Assembly: GCA_021828925.1 (NCBI GenBank)
Contig: JAJZCT010000060.1
Coordinates: 1 to 10,600 of the forward strand
DNA: 10,600 bases
From: Planctomycetota bacterium
Lineage (GTDB): Bacteria > Planctomycetota > Phycisphaerae > WQYP01
Direction of reading: 5' to 3'
Each line of letters starts with the position of its first letter. Positions within the stretch are counted from its first letter, which is position 1. Positions 1 through 6,783 of this stretch are shown in pieces. Both the position numbers and the translations under genes were made by a program. Below the pieces are notes generated by a model. The model worked only from the letters and a program-made list of their open reading frames with translations. It was not told where the DNA came from and searched no databases.

Positions 1-104
1 TTGGCGACGGTACGATGTTTGACCTTGCCGTCAACGCGAAAGGAACTTCGCAGCAGGTATCGCACGTATTTGCCGGATTTCGATTTATCTACATGCACAG
101 TCAT
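1..104 (-). CDS. Transposase N-terminus, IS4/IS1634-like (partial, cut by window edge)
   Basis: Reading leftwards from an ATG at 104, 34 codons stay open to the window edge. The product begins MTVHVDKSKSGKYVRYLL and continues with a segment ending RVDGKVKHRTVA. A short strand rich in K, Y and V followed by 'xxGKVxxRTxAN' is the usual opening of DDE transposases of the IS4/IS1634 kind, which catalyse cut-and-paste movement of their own element. The catalytic DDE residues would lie outside the window, so intactness cannot be judged. There is no Shine-Dalgarno sequence. A promoter-like pair of boxes ends only about ten bases before the ATG, so translation may be leaderless. The family call is inferred from recalled resemblance of the N-terminus. 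A different DDE family is possible. Confidence 0.5.
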   Translation of the reverse strand, partial: MTVHVDKSKSGKYVRYLLRSSFRVDGKVKHRTVA

Positions 105-116
105 AGTGGCCACTAT
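103..116. repeat. 14-bp perfect palindrome over the transposase start codon
   Basis: ATAGTGGCCACTAT at 103-116 is perfectly self-complementary. It includes the first two bases of the transposase ATG and touches the -10 box. A related half-site, TAGTGGCTAC, lies at 171-180, about 67 bases further out. The pair could be operator sites for autorepression or part of the element's terminal sequences. Neither reading is shown directly. Confidence 0.5.
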
Positions 117-142
117 AATATCACAATAAAATTTAACGTCAA
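115..142 (-). promoter_or_regulatory. Candidate sigma-70-type promoter of the transposase
   Basis: On the minus strand TTGACG (142-137) and TATTAT (120-115) are separated by 16 bases, with five of six consensus matches in each box. Transcription would start near position 108, leaving only a few bases before the ATG at 104. This would make the message nearly leaderless. Confidence 0.45.
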
Positions 143-340
143 GGACAAAATCAATATTAATACAACATTTTAGTGGCTACACGCAAAAGCGAAAAACACA
201 CGTAACATATTGTAAATAAATGAGTTGCGTAAAATGACGTCTGGAACATCCGTTAAATTCGTATCAGAAGCGGAATCTGGTGTGCCGCAGGCATTGCTTT
301 TGGTGCAAGCAAATTTACCAGACTGGATATGGCCGATTGT

Positions 341-925
341 TCACCCGGCCCGGGCCTCCAGGTCGCGCAGCTTTTTGCCAAGTGCGATTCGGGCGGAGGG
401 AGACATTCGCGCAATAATTAATACGCCATCCAGATGGTCATTTTCATGCTGTGCGATGCGCGCCGGAAAATCTTCCAGGGGCATGGAAACCGGACCGCCT
501 TTTACATCGTAACCAGTCAGGGTGACGCTTTTAGCCCGTATGACCTGCCCGCGTATGCCCGGCAGGGACAGGCATCCCTCTTCAGCTTCCAGCGTTTCGG
601 ATCCCAATTCCAGAACGGGATTAATGACCGCGATGGCTTGATCCGCCTTGGCTTTTTCCGCCATGACGAAAAGCCTCAGGGGCAAACCAACCTGCGGTGC
701 CGCCAACCCCACGCCTTCGTGGCTTTCCATGAGTTGTTTCATGCGTTCGATAACCTGCAGCAGCCACGAATCAATTTTTTCCACATCCCCCGCCCGACGC
801 GTTAAAACCGGATCCGGCCAAAGCACAATTTCCAGTGATTCTGGATCGGGACGCGGCGCGGCAACCGGACTGGCAGCGGCGGTTGCCCGGCGCTTATGGC
901 GTTTGGATGCTTTGTCTCGACTCAT
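341..925 (-). CDS. def: Peptide deformylase
   Basis: This enzyme removes the N-formyl group from the initiator methionine of new proteins, in the cytoplasm and beside the ribosome. All three family motifs are present: GVGLAAPQVG (residues 71-80, normally GxGLAAPQ), EGCLS (116-120), and QHENDHLDG (159-167, normally HExDHLxG). Cys118, His160 and His164 would bind the metal, and Glu161 is the catalytic acid. The third motif has Asn where Phe, Tyr or Ile is more usual. I chose the ATG at 925 because AAGGA lies a few bases upstream. An in-frame ATG at 967 would add 14 residues but has no such support. The 194-residue product has a basic, Ala-rich N-terminal extension of about 25 residues, so it is somewhat longer than the common 165-180. 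It lies 79 bases behind the response regulator on the same strand. A -10-like TATGAT at 975-970 could give it its own promoter. Confidence 0.95.
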   Translation of the reverse strand: MSRDKASKRHKRRATAAASPVAAPRPDPESLEIVLWPDPVLTRRAGDVEKIDSWLLQVIERMKQLMESHEGVGLAAPQVGLPLRLFVMAEKAKADQAIAVINPVLELGSETLEAEEGCLSLPGIRGQVIRAKSVTLTGYDVKGGPVSMPLEDFPARIAQHENDHLDGVLIIARMSPSARIALGKKLRDLEARAG

Positions 926-1004
926 GATTTTCCTTTTTAAAGGTAATTCATCAACTTTCCGGCACACTTATCATAACGATTATGTCGGATATATGAATAT
1001 CGTA

Positions 1005-2357
1005 TCAGGTTAAACCGTAACGTGACATCTTCCGGTACAGCGTGCGCACGCTGATGCGAAGGGCGTTTGCTGTAGCCGTACGATCATTGTGATGCTGGCG
1101 CAATGCCGTTTCTATGGCGTCACGTTCGGCGCGATCCAGATCCAGACCGGTGTTGCGGTTCTGAGCATTGGGATTGCGGATATGCTGCGGCAAATCGGCT
1201 TCGGTCAATATATGTTTCTGTTGCAATACAAGAATACTTTCCAGAGCGTTGCGCAGTTCACGTACATTGCCGGGCCAGTCGTAACGCTGCATGGTTGCAA
1301 TCATTGATGGCGTAACGGTTGGCTCCGGCAGGTGATGTTCATGGGCCAGGCGGTGTACCAGGGAGGTGGTAAGCAATGCGATATCTTCCGGGCGTTTTCG
1401 CAACGGAGGTAATTCAATGCGGACCACATTCAGGCGATAAAATAAATCTGCGCGAAACCGCTTTTCCTCAACCGCTTTGGCCAGATTGCTGTTTGTCGCG
1501 GCCAGCACGCGCACATCCACCGCCTTTTCCCGCGTGGATCCTACCGGCATGACATAACCGGATTCCAAGGCTCGCAGGAGCTTGGCTTGAATGGAAAGCT
1601 CAAGTTCGCCGACTTCATCAATAAAAAGCGTTCCACCGTTGGCCGCTTCAAAATACCCGGCCGTTCTCGCATCGGCTCCGGTAAAAGCACCACGTTCATG
1701 GCCAAACAGCTCGCTTTCAACCAGATTGGCCGGCACGGCGGCACAGTTGAAAGCGATGAAAGGCTTATCTTTTCGCGTGCTTAGCCGGTGAATGGCGCGC
1801 ACAACGAGTTCCTTGCCGGTGCCGCTTTCGCCTTCCACCAGCACGGTGCTTTTAAAGGGGGCAACACGGCGTATGCACTGCGCAACGTCCAGCATGGCTG
1901 GAGAACGTCCGATGAGGGTTTCGATTTGCGTATCACTGATTTCCGCCGCCAGTGCGTTTAAGTCTTTGTTCAGCCGTCCCTGTTCCATGGCCCGCTCCAC
2001 CACGTCAAGCAGGTCCGGCGGGGTAAAAGGCTTGGTGAGATAATCAAAGGCCCCAAGTTTCATGGCCCGCACGGCGCTGGGTACGGTGGCATTGCCGGTA
2101 ATGATGACTGTCTGCAAGGCCGGTACGGTGCGGCGGGCTTCGTCCAGCAGAGCCAGGCCATCCATCTGCGGCATCCATAAATCAGATATTAACAGATGAA
2201 TATCTGCGCCTAACATGCGCAGAGCCTCCCGGCCCGTGCGGGCCGGGAGCACTTCATAACCGGCGTGCTTGAGCACCATGGTCAAAGCGTCCAATACACT
2301 TTGATCATCCTCCGCCAGTAATATCCTGCCCCGTTGACGGGGAGGGTTTTCCATCAT
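1005..2357 (-). CDS. NtrC-family sigma-54-dependent response regulator
   Basis: This is a 450-residue transcription activator with three parts. A receiver domain (about 10-125) carries acidic residues D17/D18, the phosphoacceptor Asp59 in [10 protein letters not shown], Thr87 and Lys109. A sigma-54 AAA+ domain (about 148-385) has Walker A GESGTGKE at 176-183, the sigma-54 contact loop GAFTGA at 223-228, Walker B GGTLFIDE at 241-248, and the arginine region RADLFYRL at 302-309. A Fis-type helix-turn-helix follows (about 408-450). All key residues are intact. When phosphorylated by its kinase, such a protein oligomerises at upstream sites and uses ATP to open sigma-54 polymerase complexes. Its start lies one base after the stop of the kinase gene, which implies translational coupling; AAGGGG in the kinase's last codons can act as the ribosome site. 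I saw no convincing sigma-54 promoter in the window, so the regulon is unknown. Confidence 0.95.
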   Translation of the reverse strand: MMENPPRQRGRILLAEDDQSVLDALTMVLKHAGYEVLPARTGREALRMLGADIHLLISDLWMPQMDGLALLDEARRTVPALQTVIITGNATVPSAVRAMKLGAFDYLTKPFTPPDLLDVVERAMEQGRLNKDLNALAAEISDTQIETLIGRSPAMLDVAQCIRRVAPFKSTVLVEGESGTGKELVVRAIHRLSTRKDKPFIAFNCAAVPANLVESELFGHERGAFTGADARTAGYFEAANGGTLFIDEVGELELSIQAKLLRALESGYVMPVGSTREKAVDVRVLAATNSNLAKAVEEKRFRADLFYRLNVVRIELPPLRKRPEDIALLTTSLVHRLAHEHHLPEPTVTPSMIATMQRYDWPGNVRELRNALESILVLQQKHILTEADLPQHIRNPNAQNRNTGLDLDRAERDAIETALRQHHNDRTATANALRISVRTLYRKMSRYGLT

Positions 2358-2358
2358 C

Positions 2359-3837
2359 TTAAGACCCCTTATCTGAATGTGGTGATTCCAGCACTGGCGC
2401 GTTGAGCGTGGCGTGCAAGGCTGTCATTTCACTGAAGTTATCCGTACCGCTGCCGGCCTGAGCCGTTGTAGCCATGGCGCGGGGCAGAACAATGCGAAAA
2501 GTTGTTCCGTGTTGCAACTGACTTTCAAAGAACACACCGCCCCCGGCTCCTGTCACCACGCGCCGCACCAGAGCCAGCCCCAATCCGCTTCCGCGCGGTT
2601 TCGTGGTGAAAAAGGGATCGAATAACCGTTCCTGAACATCCGGTGCGATGCCTTTGCCGCTGTCACGCACGAGCAATACGGCATTTTCCGGTTCGGCAAG
2701 AGTCGAAATGACCAGCGAACCTGATCTTGGCATGGCTTCCTGGGCGTTGGTACACAAGTTCAGCAGCACCTGTCGCAATTCATCAGAGCTGATTGATACA
2801 TGCGGATCCGTGGGGTCCAGGTGTGTAATAACACGAATATCCTGATTGGCCAGCGCGGGCTTCAGGAAGTCCAGTGCTTCGGTCACGACGGTGTTGAGTG
2901 AACTTTCGCGCGACTGACCGACAATCTGCGTACGGGTAAGAAAGTCGTCCAGCATGAGATCCAGCCTGCGCACTTCGCGTTCGCACGAATGAAGAAGTTC
3001 CGCATGGCGTGCGGGATCGCTGTTCGGACAATCCAATAAACTGTGCATGAAGTGAAGATTAAATCGCAACGCCGTCAGCGGAGATCGCACTTCATGGGCC
3101 AGCACCGAAGCCAGCATGCCGCGTTCGCTAAGCAGACTGGTGCGGGCCAGAAGTGTTCTGGCATATTGTTCACGGCTTTTATCAAATCGCTGTTTGATCC
3201 ACAGTGCCAGAATAGCCAGCGTCAGCCCGGTCAGCAGGTTTCCCAGCGCCAGGATAAAAATGGCATGATGCAGATCATGAAAGAAACCGGCATTAAATGT
3301 TGCGGCACGATAGCCGACACTCAAAATGGCCTGTGTTCCGGGCCAGTTCAACGGCATTTGTGTATCAATGTAACTACGTGCATACGTTTGCCACGGTGCC
3401 TGGTCAATGGTTCGCAGGGTCAGGCCGGTACTGACCGGACTCGGCCAGTGCGTGGGGTCAAGTGTATGGCCGAGAAAGGAGGAATCAATCTGCCAATGTC
3501 CTGCATTCCTGGTGGCAAGAAACACCACCGTTCCATTACTCTTCCATACCAGAACATAGGCGACATGCCGGTATGAATTCAGATGTTCGGAAATAAGAGC
3601 CAGGGTGGGGCGTGCCCAGAGCAAATATCCCTTAAACCGGTTTCTGGCCGGCGCCGTGCGAGCCAGCAGCGACTGGGCCAGAAGTTCTGAGCGCAGCGAC
3701 GCCTGGGCAATTCTGCCGTTTTCCCATCCGGTGAACAGTAACCACATGCCGGTCCCAAGGCCAGTGAGCATGAATACCACGATCAGCGCGGTGCCGAAAA
3801 TCCAGAGACGATACCGAGATAAAATGGTACTGGTCAT
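2359..3837 (-). CDS. Membrane sensor histidine kinase partner of the NtrC-type regulator
   Basis: This is a 492-residue inner-membrane kinase. A first membrane helix (about 13-36) and a second (about 192-214) enclose a loop of about 155 residues, probably periplasmic, that should sense the signal; I do not recognise its fold. The cytoplasmic part has the H-box LAHEVRSPLT, with the phosphorylated His at 248, then the N-box LLNLCTNAQEAM (358-369), G1 DSGKGI (392-397), F-box FDPFFTTK (406-413) and G2 GSGLGLAL (416-423). This is the usual NtrB/AtoS-like layout without a PAS domain. About 37 residues after the ATPase domain are low-complexity and of unclear use. The ATG at 3837 fits the membrane helix but has no Shine-Dalgarno. 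The regulator starts one base after the stop, so the two genes are co-transcribed. A -10-like TAGAAT at 3911-3906 is the best promoter remnant upstream; its -35 is poor. Confidence 0.93.
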   Translation of the reverse strand: MTSTILSRYRLWIFGTALIVVFMLTGLGTGMWLLFTGWENGRIAQASLRSELLAQSLLARTAPARNRFKGYLLWARPTLALISEHLNSYRHVAYVLVWKSNGTVVFLATRNAGHWQIDSSFLGHTLDPTHWPSPVSTGLTLRTIDQAPWQTYARSYIDTQMPLNWPGTQAILSVGYRAATFNAGFFHDLHHAIFILALGNLLTGLTLAILALWIKQRFDKSREQYARTLLARTSLLSERGMLASVLAHEVRSPLTALRFNLHFMHSLLDCPNSDPARHAELLHSCEREVRRLDLMLDDFLTRTQIVGQSRESSLNTVVTEALDFLKPALANQDIRVITHLDPTDPHVSISSDELRQVLLNLCTNAQEAMPRSGSLVISTLAEPENAVLLVRDSGKGIAPDVQERLFDPFFTTKPRGSGLGLALVRRVVTGAGGGVFFESQLQHGTTFRIVLPRAMATTAQAGSGTDNFSEMTALHATLNAPVLESPHSDKGS

Positions 3838-4051
3838 GTGTATAAGGATACGTTAATTTTCAAATTGCAGGAAAGCCAACGCTCAACCGCCAAAATTTCA
3901 ATGATATTCTAACATCCGATAAATAAAATCGAAATATTCGTAAAAAGAAAAAACTAGCCGATTATTTTGCCTTGGGCTGGAAAAATATGTTAAAAAGCGA
4001 AAAATACGGCATCCTGTCCATGGTCAATGTTAATGGAATGAAAAAAAAGTA

Positions 4052-4080
4052 TTGCCTTGCAGCCTTGAGAGTCTTATCAT
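4052..4080 (+). promoter_or_regulatory. Candidate distal promoter of accD
   Basis: TTGCCT (4052-4057) and TATCAT (4075-4080) are spaced by 17 bases, the ideal distance, with four of six and five of six consensus matches. Transcription would begin near 4087 and leave a leader of about 110 bases. Confidence 0.4.
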
Positions 4081-4117
4081 AGCACCTTAACCAAAGCCAC
4101 CGAAGCGGGGTGTGTGG

Positions 4118-4151
4118 TTATCGGGCATTGTCGGCGATTTATAATAATCGC
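4118..4151 (+). promoter_or_regulatory. Candidate proximal accD promoter with operator-like inverted repeat
   Basis: A perfect -10 box TATAAT lies at 4140-4145, with a weak -35 TTATCG at 4118-4123 (16-base spacer). The -10 box is exactly the six-base centre of an inverted repeat, GCGATT (4134-4139) and AATCGC (4146-4151). A repressor bound there would block polymerase, or the repeat could be chance. Transcription would start just after the repeat, about 45 bases before the accD ATG. Confidence 0.4.
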
Positions 4152-4198
4152 AGGATGGGCAATACTTGAATGGCAATGGATGGCATAAGGAAAACAAG

Positions 4199-5068
4199 AT
4201 GACACAGATGACTATGGCGCAACAGACATCAACACCGGTCAATAACTCTCTTAATCTGGCTCCAGCCCGCAAGCACGTGAATGTGCCCGAGGGGCTTTGG
4301 CTGGCGTGCCCCGGATGCAGCCAGATGATCTTTCGCAAGGAAATGGAAGAAAACTTTCACACATGTCCCGGCTGTAAGCACCATTTTCGTGTTTCAGCGC
4401 GCCAGCGCATCGCCATGCTGGCCGATGACGGATCCTTTGAAGAAATGGATTCTCAGCTTGCTCCCACAGATCAACTCCGCTTTTCAGCTAAAAAAGCCTA
4501 TCGTCAACAACTGGCGGAAGCACAAAAAATTACCGGTTCCAAAGATGGCTTGTTAACAGGTCGAGCCTTCGTCAAGGGCCGTCCGATCATTCTGGCCGCC
4601 ATGGATTTTACCTTTCTGGCCGGCTCCATGGGGGCGGTGGTGGGGGAAAAAATCACGCGTGCGGTGGAACGTGCCACGGCTGAGCATCTGCCGGTTGTGA
4701 TCATTTCATGTTCCGGCGGGGCGCGTATGCAGGAAAGTACCATCAGTCTTATGCAGATGGCGAAAACCTCGGCGGCGCTGGCGCGGCATCATCGTCATGG
4801 CGGTTTATTCGTCAGTGTACTGGCGGATCCCACGACGGGCGGTGTAACGGCGAGTTTTGCAATGCTTGGCGACCTGATTTTTGCCGAGCCAAAAGCAATG
4901 ATCGGCTTTGCCGGACCACGGACAATAGCCAACACCATTCGCATGGAATTGCCGGAAGGGTTCCAACGCGCCGAATTCCTGTTAAGCAAGGGATTTATTG
5001 ATCGCATCGTGCCGCGCAGCGAATTGCGATCGGCCTTGGCGCGGAGCGTTGATTTCTTCGGCCGCTGA
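4199..5068 (+). CDS. accD: Acetyl-CoA carboxylase carboxyltransferase subunit beta
   Basis: AccD pairs with AccA to move the carboxyl group from biotin on AccB to acetyl-CoA, giving malonyl-CoA for fatty-acid synthesis. A four-cysteine zinc ribbon is seen at Cys37, Cys40, Cys56 and Cys59 (CPGC and CPGC, 15 residues apart). The crotonase-type core follows, with SCSGGARMQES, the segment LADPTTGGVTASFAMLGD and PKAMIGFAGPRTI, which form the acyl-CoA pocket and oxyanion-hole glycines. At 289 residues it matches the family. I chose the ATG at 4199 because AAGGAA lies seven bases upstream (4187-4192). A TTG at 4166 is in frame but has no ribosome site. No accA or folC is adjacent; the gene appears to stand alone between a divergent operon and a 322-base gap. 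No terminator is clear after the stop. Confidence 0.96.
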   Translation: MTQMTMAQQTSTPVNNSLNLAPARKHVNVPEGLWLACPGCSQMIFRKEMEENFHTCPGCKHHFRVSARQRIAMLADDGSFEEMDSQLAPTDQLRFSAKKAYRQQLAEAQKITGSKDGLLTGRAFVKGRPIILAAMDFTFLAGSMGAVVGEKITRAVERATAEHLPVVIISCSGGARMQESTISLMQMAKTSAALARHHRHGGLFVSVLADPTTGGVTASFAMLGDLIFAEPKAMIGFAGPRTIANTIRMELPEGFQRAEFLLSKGFIDRIVPRSELRSALARSVDFFGR

Positions 5069-5265
5069 AATTTTTTATGTTTTGTGCTTGAACTTCCTGG
5101 TTCTGAATCAAACGCCGGTGCCGATGATGAGAGAATCCGATCAGAGCAATGAAAGCCGCACGGTTGAAGAGGGAAATGAATGATTGCGAAAGCGGTTTTC
5201 AGTTAAACAACAGTTTTGTGGGTGCGAAAAAAGAGCCGTGAATTGTCCGATTGTTCATTTTTTCC

Positions 5266-5293
5266 TTGACAGGTTGCCGCCGGCTATTAAACT
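5266..5293 (+). promoter_or_regulatory. Candidate sigma-70-type promoter of the coiled-coil gene
   Basis: A perfect -35 TTGACA (5266-5271) is followed after 16 bases by TAAACT (5288-5293), which matches the -10 consensus at four of six positions. It is the best plus-strand promoter seen between accD and the coiled-coil gene. Confidence 0.45.
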
Positions 5294-5379
5294 TCTGGAA
5301 TTATGGCGGGAGAAAGTCAGAGTAAAGTCTTTGCTTTGGCATGAAGTTGACGTGGTCTGATTTGGATTTGTTTACCCAC

Positions 5380-5385
5380 AGGAGG
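5380..5385 (+). promoter_or_regulatory. Shine-Dalgarno site that fixes a TTG start
   Basis: AGGAGG, a perfect anti-16S match, ends five bases before the TTG at 5391. No ATG is nearby in frame, so this site decides the start of the coiled-coil gene. Confidence 0.8.
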
Positions 5386-5390
5386 CCCTC

Positions 5391-6263
5391 TTGAATACTC
5401 TAACAAAAACGTTTGTGCTCTTGCAGCTTGTGCTGGCACTGGTCCTGTCCGTTCTGGTTATTTTGTTTGCCGATAAGCAACAGAACTATCGCAGTCAGGT
5501 GGCGAGTTCGCAAAAAGCGCAGATTGCGGCGCAGGCCATGACGACCCAACTCCAGCAGGCCAACACCAATCTGCAGACACAACTTACCGCAGCGCTTCAG
5601 AAGGGTGCGGAAAAGGCCGGCCGTTTGAACAATACGATCCTTGATCTGCAATCCAAGCTTGCTGATGACCAGACAACCATCGCGCAGTTGCGGGTGGCAA
5701 AAAGCCAGTTGCAGACCAGCATCACAGATTTGACCAGTACGGTCAGTTCTCTCAACAAGCAGGTTGCCGGGCAGAATACCGTTCTTGACGCGATGCGGCC
5801 GAAGCTCTTGACGTATGTGAATCAAAATGCCGAACTGGGTCGCCGTATTACCGAACTGACCAACGAGCGCAACATCGCCCGACAGACCATCCAGGTTCTC
5901 CAGGAGAGCGTGGCGTCGCTGCATCGGCAGATGTCGAAAATGGAAGTCGCTGCTAAAACCTCCAGCCCGACATCCACCACTTTGTCCACTGCGGTGGCGG
6001 GTGTGCCAACATCCGTACAGGTCAACGGAACGGTGTTGAAAGTCGCCAGCTATAATGGCCATACCTATGTCAGTGCTTCATTGGGTACGCGTGACGGGGT
6101 GGGTAAAGGTACCCGCCTGACCATTTATTCCAATGGCCGCTACATCGGCGATGTGGTAGTACAAAAGGCTGATGCCACTGAATCTGTCGGCGTGGTATCG
6201 CTGCAGGCTCCGGGCACGACCATTGCACCAAACGAAATGGTCATGAGCGGCCCGGGCGTCTGA
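5391..6263 (+). CDS. Membrane-anchored coiled-coil protein of unknown function
   Basis: I do not recognise this 290-residue protein as a named family. It opens with a single hydrophobic helix (about 8-27) without a signal-peptidase site, so it is probably an inner-membrane anchor with the rest outside. Residues about 30-185 are rich in Q, L, A, K and T with heptad-like spacing and few prolines, which predicts a long coiled coil. A Ser/Thr/Pro-rich linker (about 188-205) leads to a C-terminal domain of about 85 residues. That domain has many V, G and T residues and the pattern 'GTVLKV...YVSASLGTRDGVGKGTRLTIY...YIGDVVV', which looks like a small beta-barrel. Helix, coiled coil and beta-rich end recall the architecture of MreC, whose gene lies two genes further on, but the sequences do not look alike. 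Translation starts at TTG behind a perfect ribosome site. A role in envelope or shape control is suggested only by position. Confidence 0.85.
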   Translation: MNTLTKTFVLLQLVLALVLSVLVILFADKQQNYRSQVASSQKAQIAAQAMTTQLQQANTNLQTQLTAALQKGAEKAGRLNNTILDLQSKLADDQTTIAQLRVAKSQLQTSITDLTSTVSSLNKQVAGQNTVLDAMRPKLLTYVNQNAELGRRITELTNERNIARQTIQVLQESVASLHRQMSKMEVAAKTSSPTSTTLSTAVAGVPTSVQVNGTVLKVASYNGHTYVSASLGTRDGVGKGTRLTIYSNGRYIGDVVVQKADATESVGVVSLQAPGTTIAPNEMVMSGPGV

Positions 6264-6274
6264 TGATCCGGAAT

Positions 6275-6352
6275 TTAAGCCGGAAATGGATTCGGCTTAA
6301 TATGCGGTTGGTTGTTGTTCCGCACGCCAATGTGTGCTGCGGATACCGCAGC
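6275..6352 (+). ncRNA. Run of three stem-loops (candidate structured RNA or terminator region)
   Basis: Three consecutive hairpins fill the gap after the coiled-coil gene. The first is TTAAGCCG/CGGCTTAA (6275-6282 and 6293-6300, ten-base loop). The second is TGCGG/CCGCA (6303-6307 and 6320-6324). The third is GCTGCGG-ATA-CCGCAGC (6336-6352). None is followed directly by a T-run, so they are not classical intrinsic terminators. They could stabilise or process the mRNA, form a small RNA, or terminate with Rho. This is inferred from base pairing only. Confidence 0.35.
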
Positions 6353-6423
6353 GAGTTGCGTCTGGGGTAGTACCTGGAAGCCGTGCGGTTAAGAATTGAT
6401 TTTTTGATTTGTCGGGAGTCGTC

Positions 6424-6567
6424 ATGTCACGAGTAAACCCACCCGCCCGAATTACCGTACGGCCGCAGCCCAATGTGTATACAGCGTTGGCAATTATCGG
6501 CTTCTTAGCGACCTTGGGATCCTTAATTTACATCGCCATTGAATATAAAACGATGATTGGCTTCTAA
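6424..6567 (+). CDS. Small single-span membrane protein (47 residues), unknown
   Basis: An ATG at 6424 opens a 47-codon frame ending with TAA at 6565-6567. GGGAG at 6414-6418 is a proper ribosome site five bases upstream. The product has a short polar, Pro- and Arg-rich N-terminus (MSRVNPPARITVRPQPN), one hydrophobic helix (about residues 18-39, from VYTALAIIGF to SLIYIAI) and a short tail EYKTMIGF. The basic N-terminus predicts that end in the cytoplasm. A gene is favoured by the ribosome site, the clean membrane helix and a position in a same-strand series. I know no named family. Short single-span partners are common in envelope and division complexes, and this one sits between a coiled-coil membrane protein and mreB. 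Any link to them is inference. Confidence 0.65.
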   Translation: MSRVNPPARITVRPQPNVYTALAIIGFLATLGSLIYIAIEYKTMIGF

Positions 6568-6644
6568 GTAAAATGGCCGCCATAGATATATTCCGGAAAG
6601 TCGCAGCGCCAGCCAACCGGAGTACGGCATTAGCATGGATAAGG

Positions 6645-6676
6645 TGGCGAAGACATTGGGCGATCCACTTTCGCCA
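6645..6676 (+). repeat. Inverted repeat upstream of mreB
   Basis: TGGCGAA (6645-6651) and TTCGCCA (6670-6676) can pair over seven bases, plus one G-T pair, around a loop of 16-18 bases. There is no T-run after it. It lies just upstream of the -10-like TAATAT at 6693-6698, so it could be a weak terminator for the small gene or an operator for mreB. Confidence 0.35.
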
Positions 6677-6711
6677 ATATCGCTAATTCCGATAATATGG
6701 TATGTTATTGT

Positions 6712-6783
6712 CAGGCCGGAAGGGAGCAGGGAGGGCCGAGTTCGGCGACGCACAAGGATGCAGTGTTTGCCGTAACCGGCCTG
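6712..6783 (+). promoter_or_regulatory. Structured 5' leader of mreB
   Basis: CAGGCCGG (6712-6719) pairs perfectly with CCGGCCTG (6776-6783). Between them GCCGAGTTCGGC (6735-6746) forms a small hairpin and GCACAAGGATGC a possible third arm. Together these give a branched helix within about 110 bases before the mreB start. A -10-like TAATAT at 6693-6698 would start transcription just before it. It may control mreB translation. It does not match any riboswitch class that I know. Confidence 0.4.

Larger units (their letters stand above)
1..180 (-). mobile_element. End of an insertion sequence (outer boundary uncertain)
   Basis: The transposase-like start at 104 implies that one end of an insertion sequence lies between it and def, whose coding region stops at 341. 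The related sequence TAGTGGCTAC at 171-180 is my best guess for the terminal region. The other end is outside the window, so neither the inverted repeat nor a target duplication can be confirmed. The bases from about 181 to 340 carry no gene that I can support. Confidence 0.3.
3838..4198. other. Divergent intergenic region between kinase operon and accD
   Basis: This AT-rich stretch of 361 bases holds no gene that I can support. It must carry promoters for both directions. Seen in it are a minus-strand -10-like TAGAAT (3911-3906) without a good -35, an interrupted palindrome CGAA-ATA-TTCG at 3930-3940, and two candidate plus-strand promoters for accD, listed separately. Confidence 0.6.
5069..5390. 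other. Intergenic region between accD and the coiled-coil gene
   Basis: These 322 bases hold no gene that I can support. A 19-codon reading frame beginning at 5124 has no ribosome site. The segment near 5240-5265 has a short weak inverted repeat before a T-run and could be a poor terminator. A promoter at 5266-5293 and a strong ribosome site at 5380-5385 serve the gene that follows. The transcript leader would be about 90 bases. Confidence 0.5.

Noticed and set aside
434..805. Plus-strand frame antisense to def
   Set aside because: Def has all three family motifs on the other strand; this frame is its shadow.
4998..5183. Plus-strand frame overlapping the accD end, including a short MMRESDQSN frame from 5124
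   Set aside because: No ribosome site, and most of it overlaps accD in another frame.
5336..5352. Sigma-54 promoter-like TTGGCATGAAGTTGAC upstream of the coiled-coil gene
   Set aside because: The -24 half is good, but the spacing to the -12 half is one base short and the -12 GC is absent.
5400..6062. 220-codon minus-strand frame inside the coiled-coil gene
   Set aside because: It is rich in His, Arg, Cys and Leu without domain-like pattern, as expected from the complement of a Gln/Leu-rich coiled coil. The plus strand has a perfect ribosome site.
6645..6659. Sigma-54 promoter-like TGGC...TTGG upstream of mreB
   Set aside because: Spacing is right, but the conserved -12 GC reads GG, and the -24 half lacks the AC that normally follows TGGC. 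One such near-match is expected by chance.
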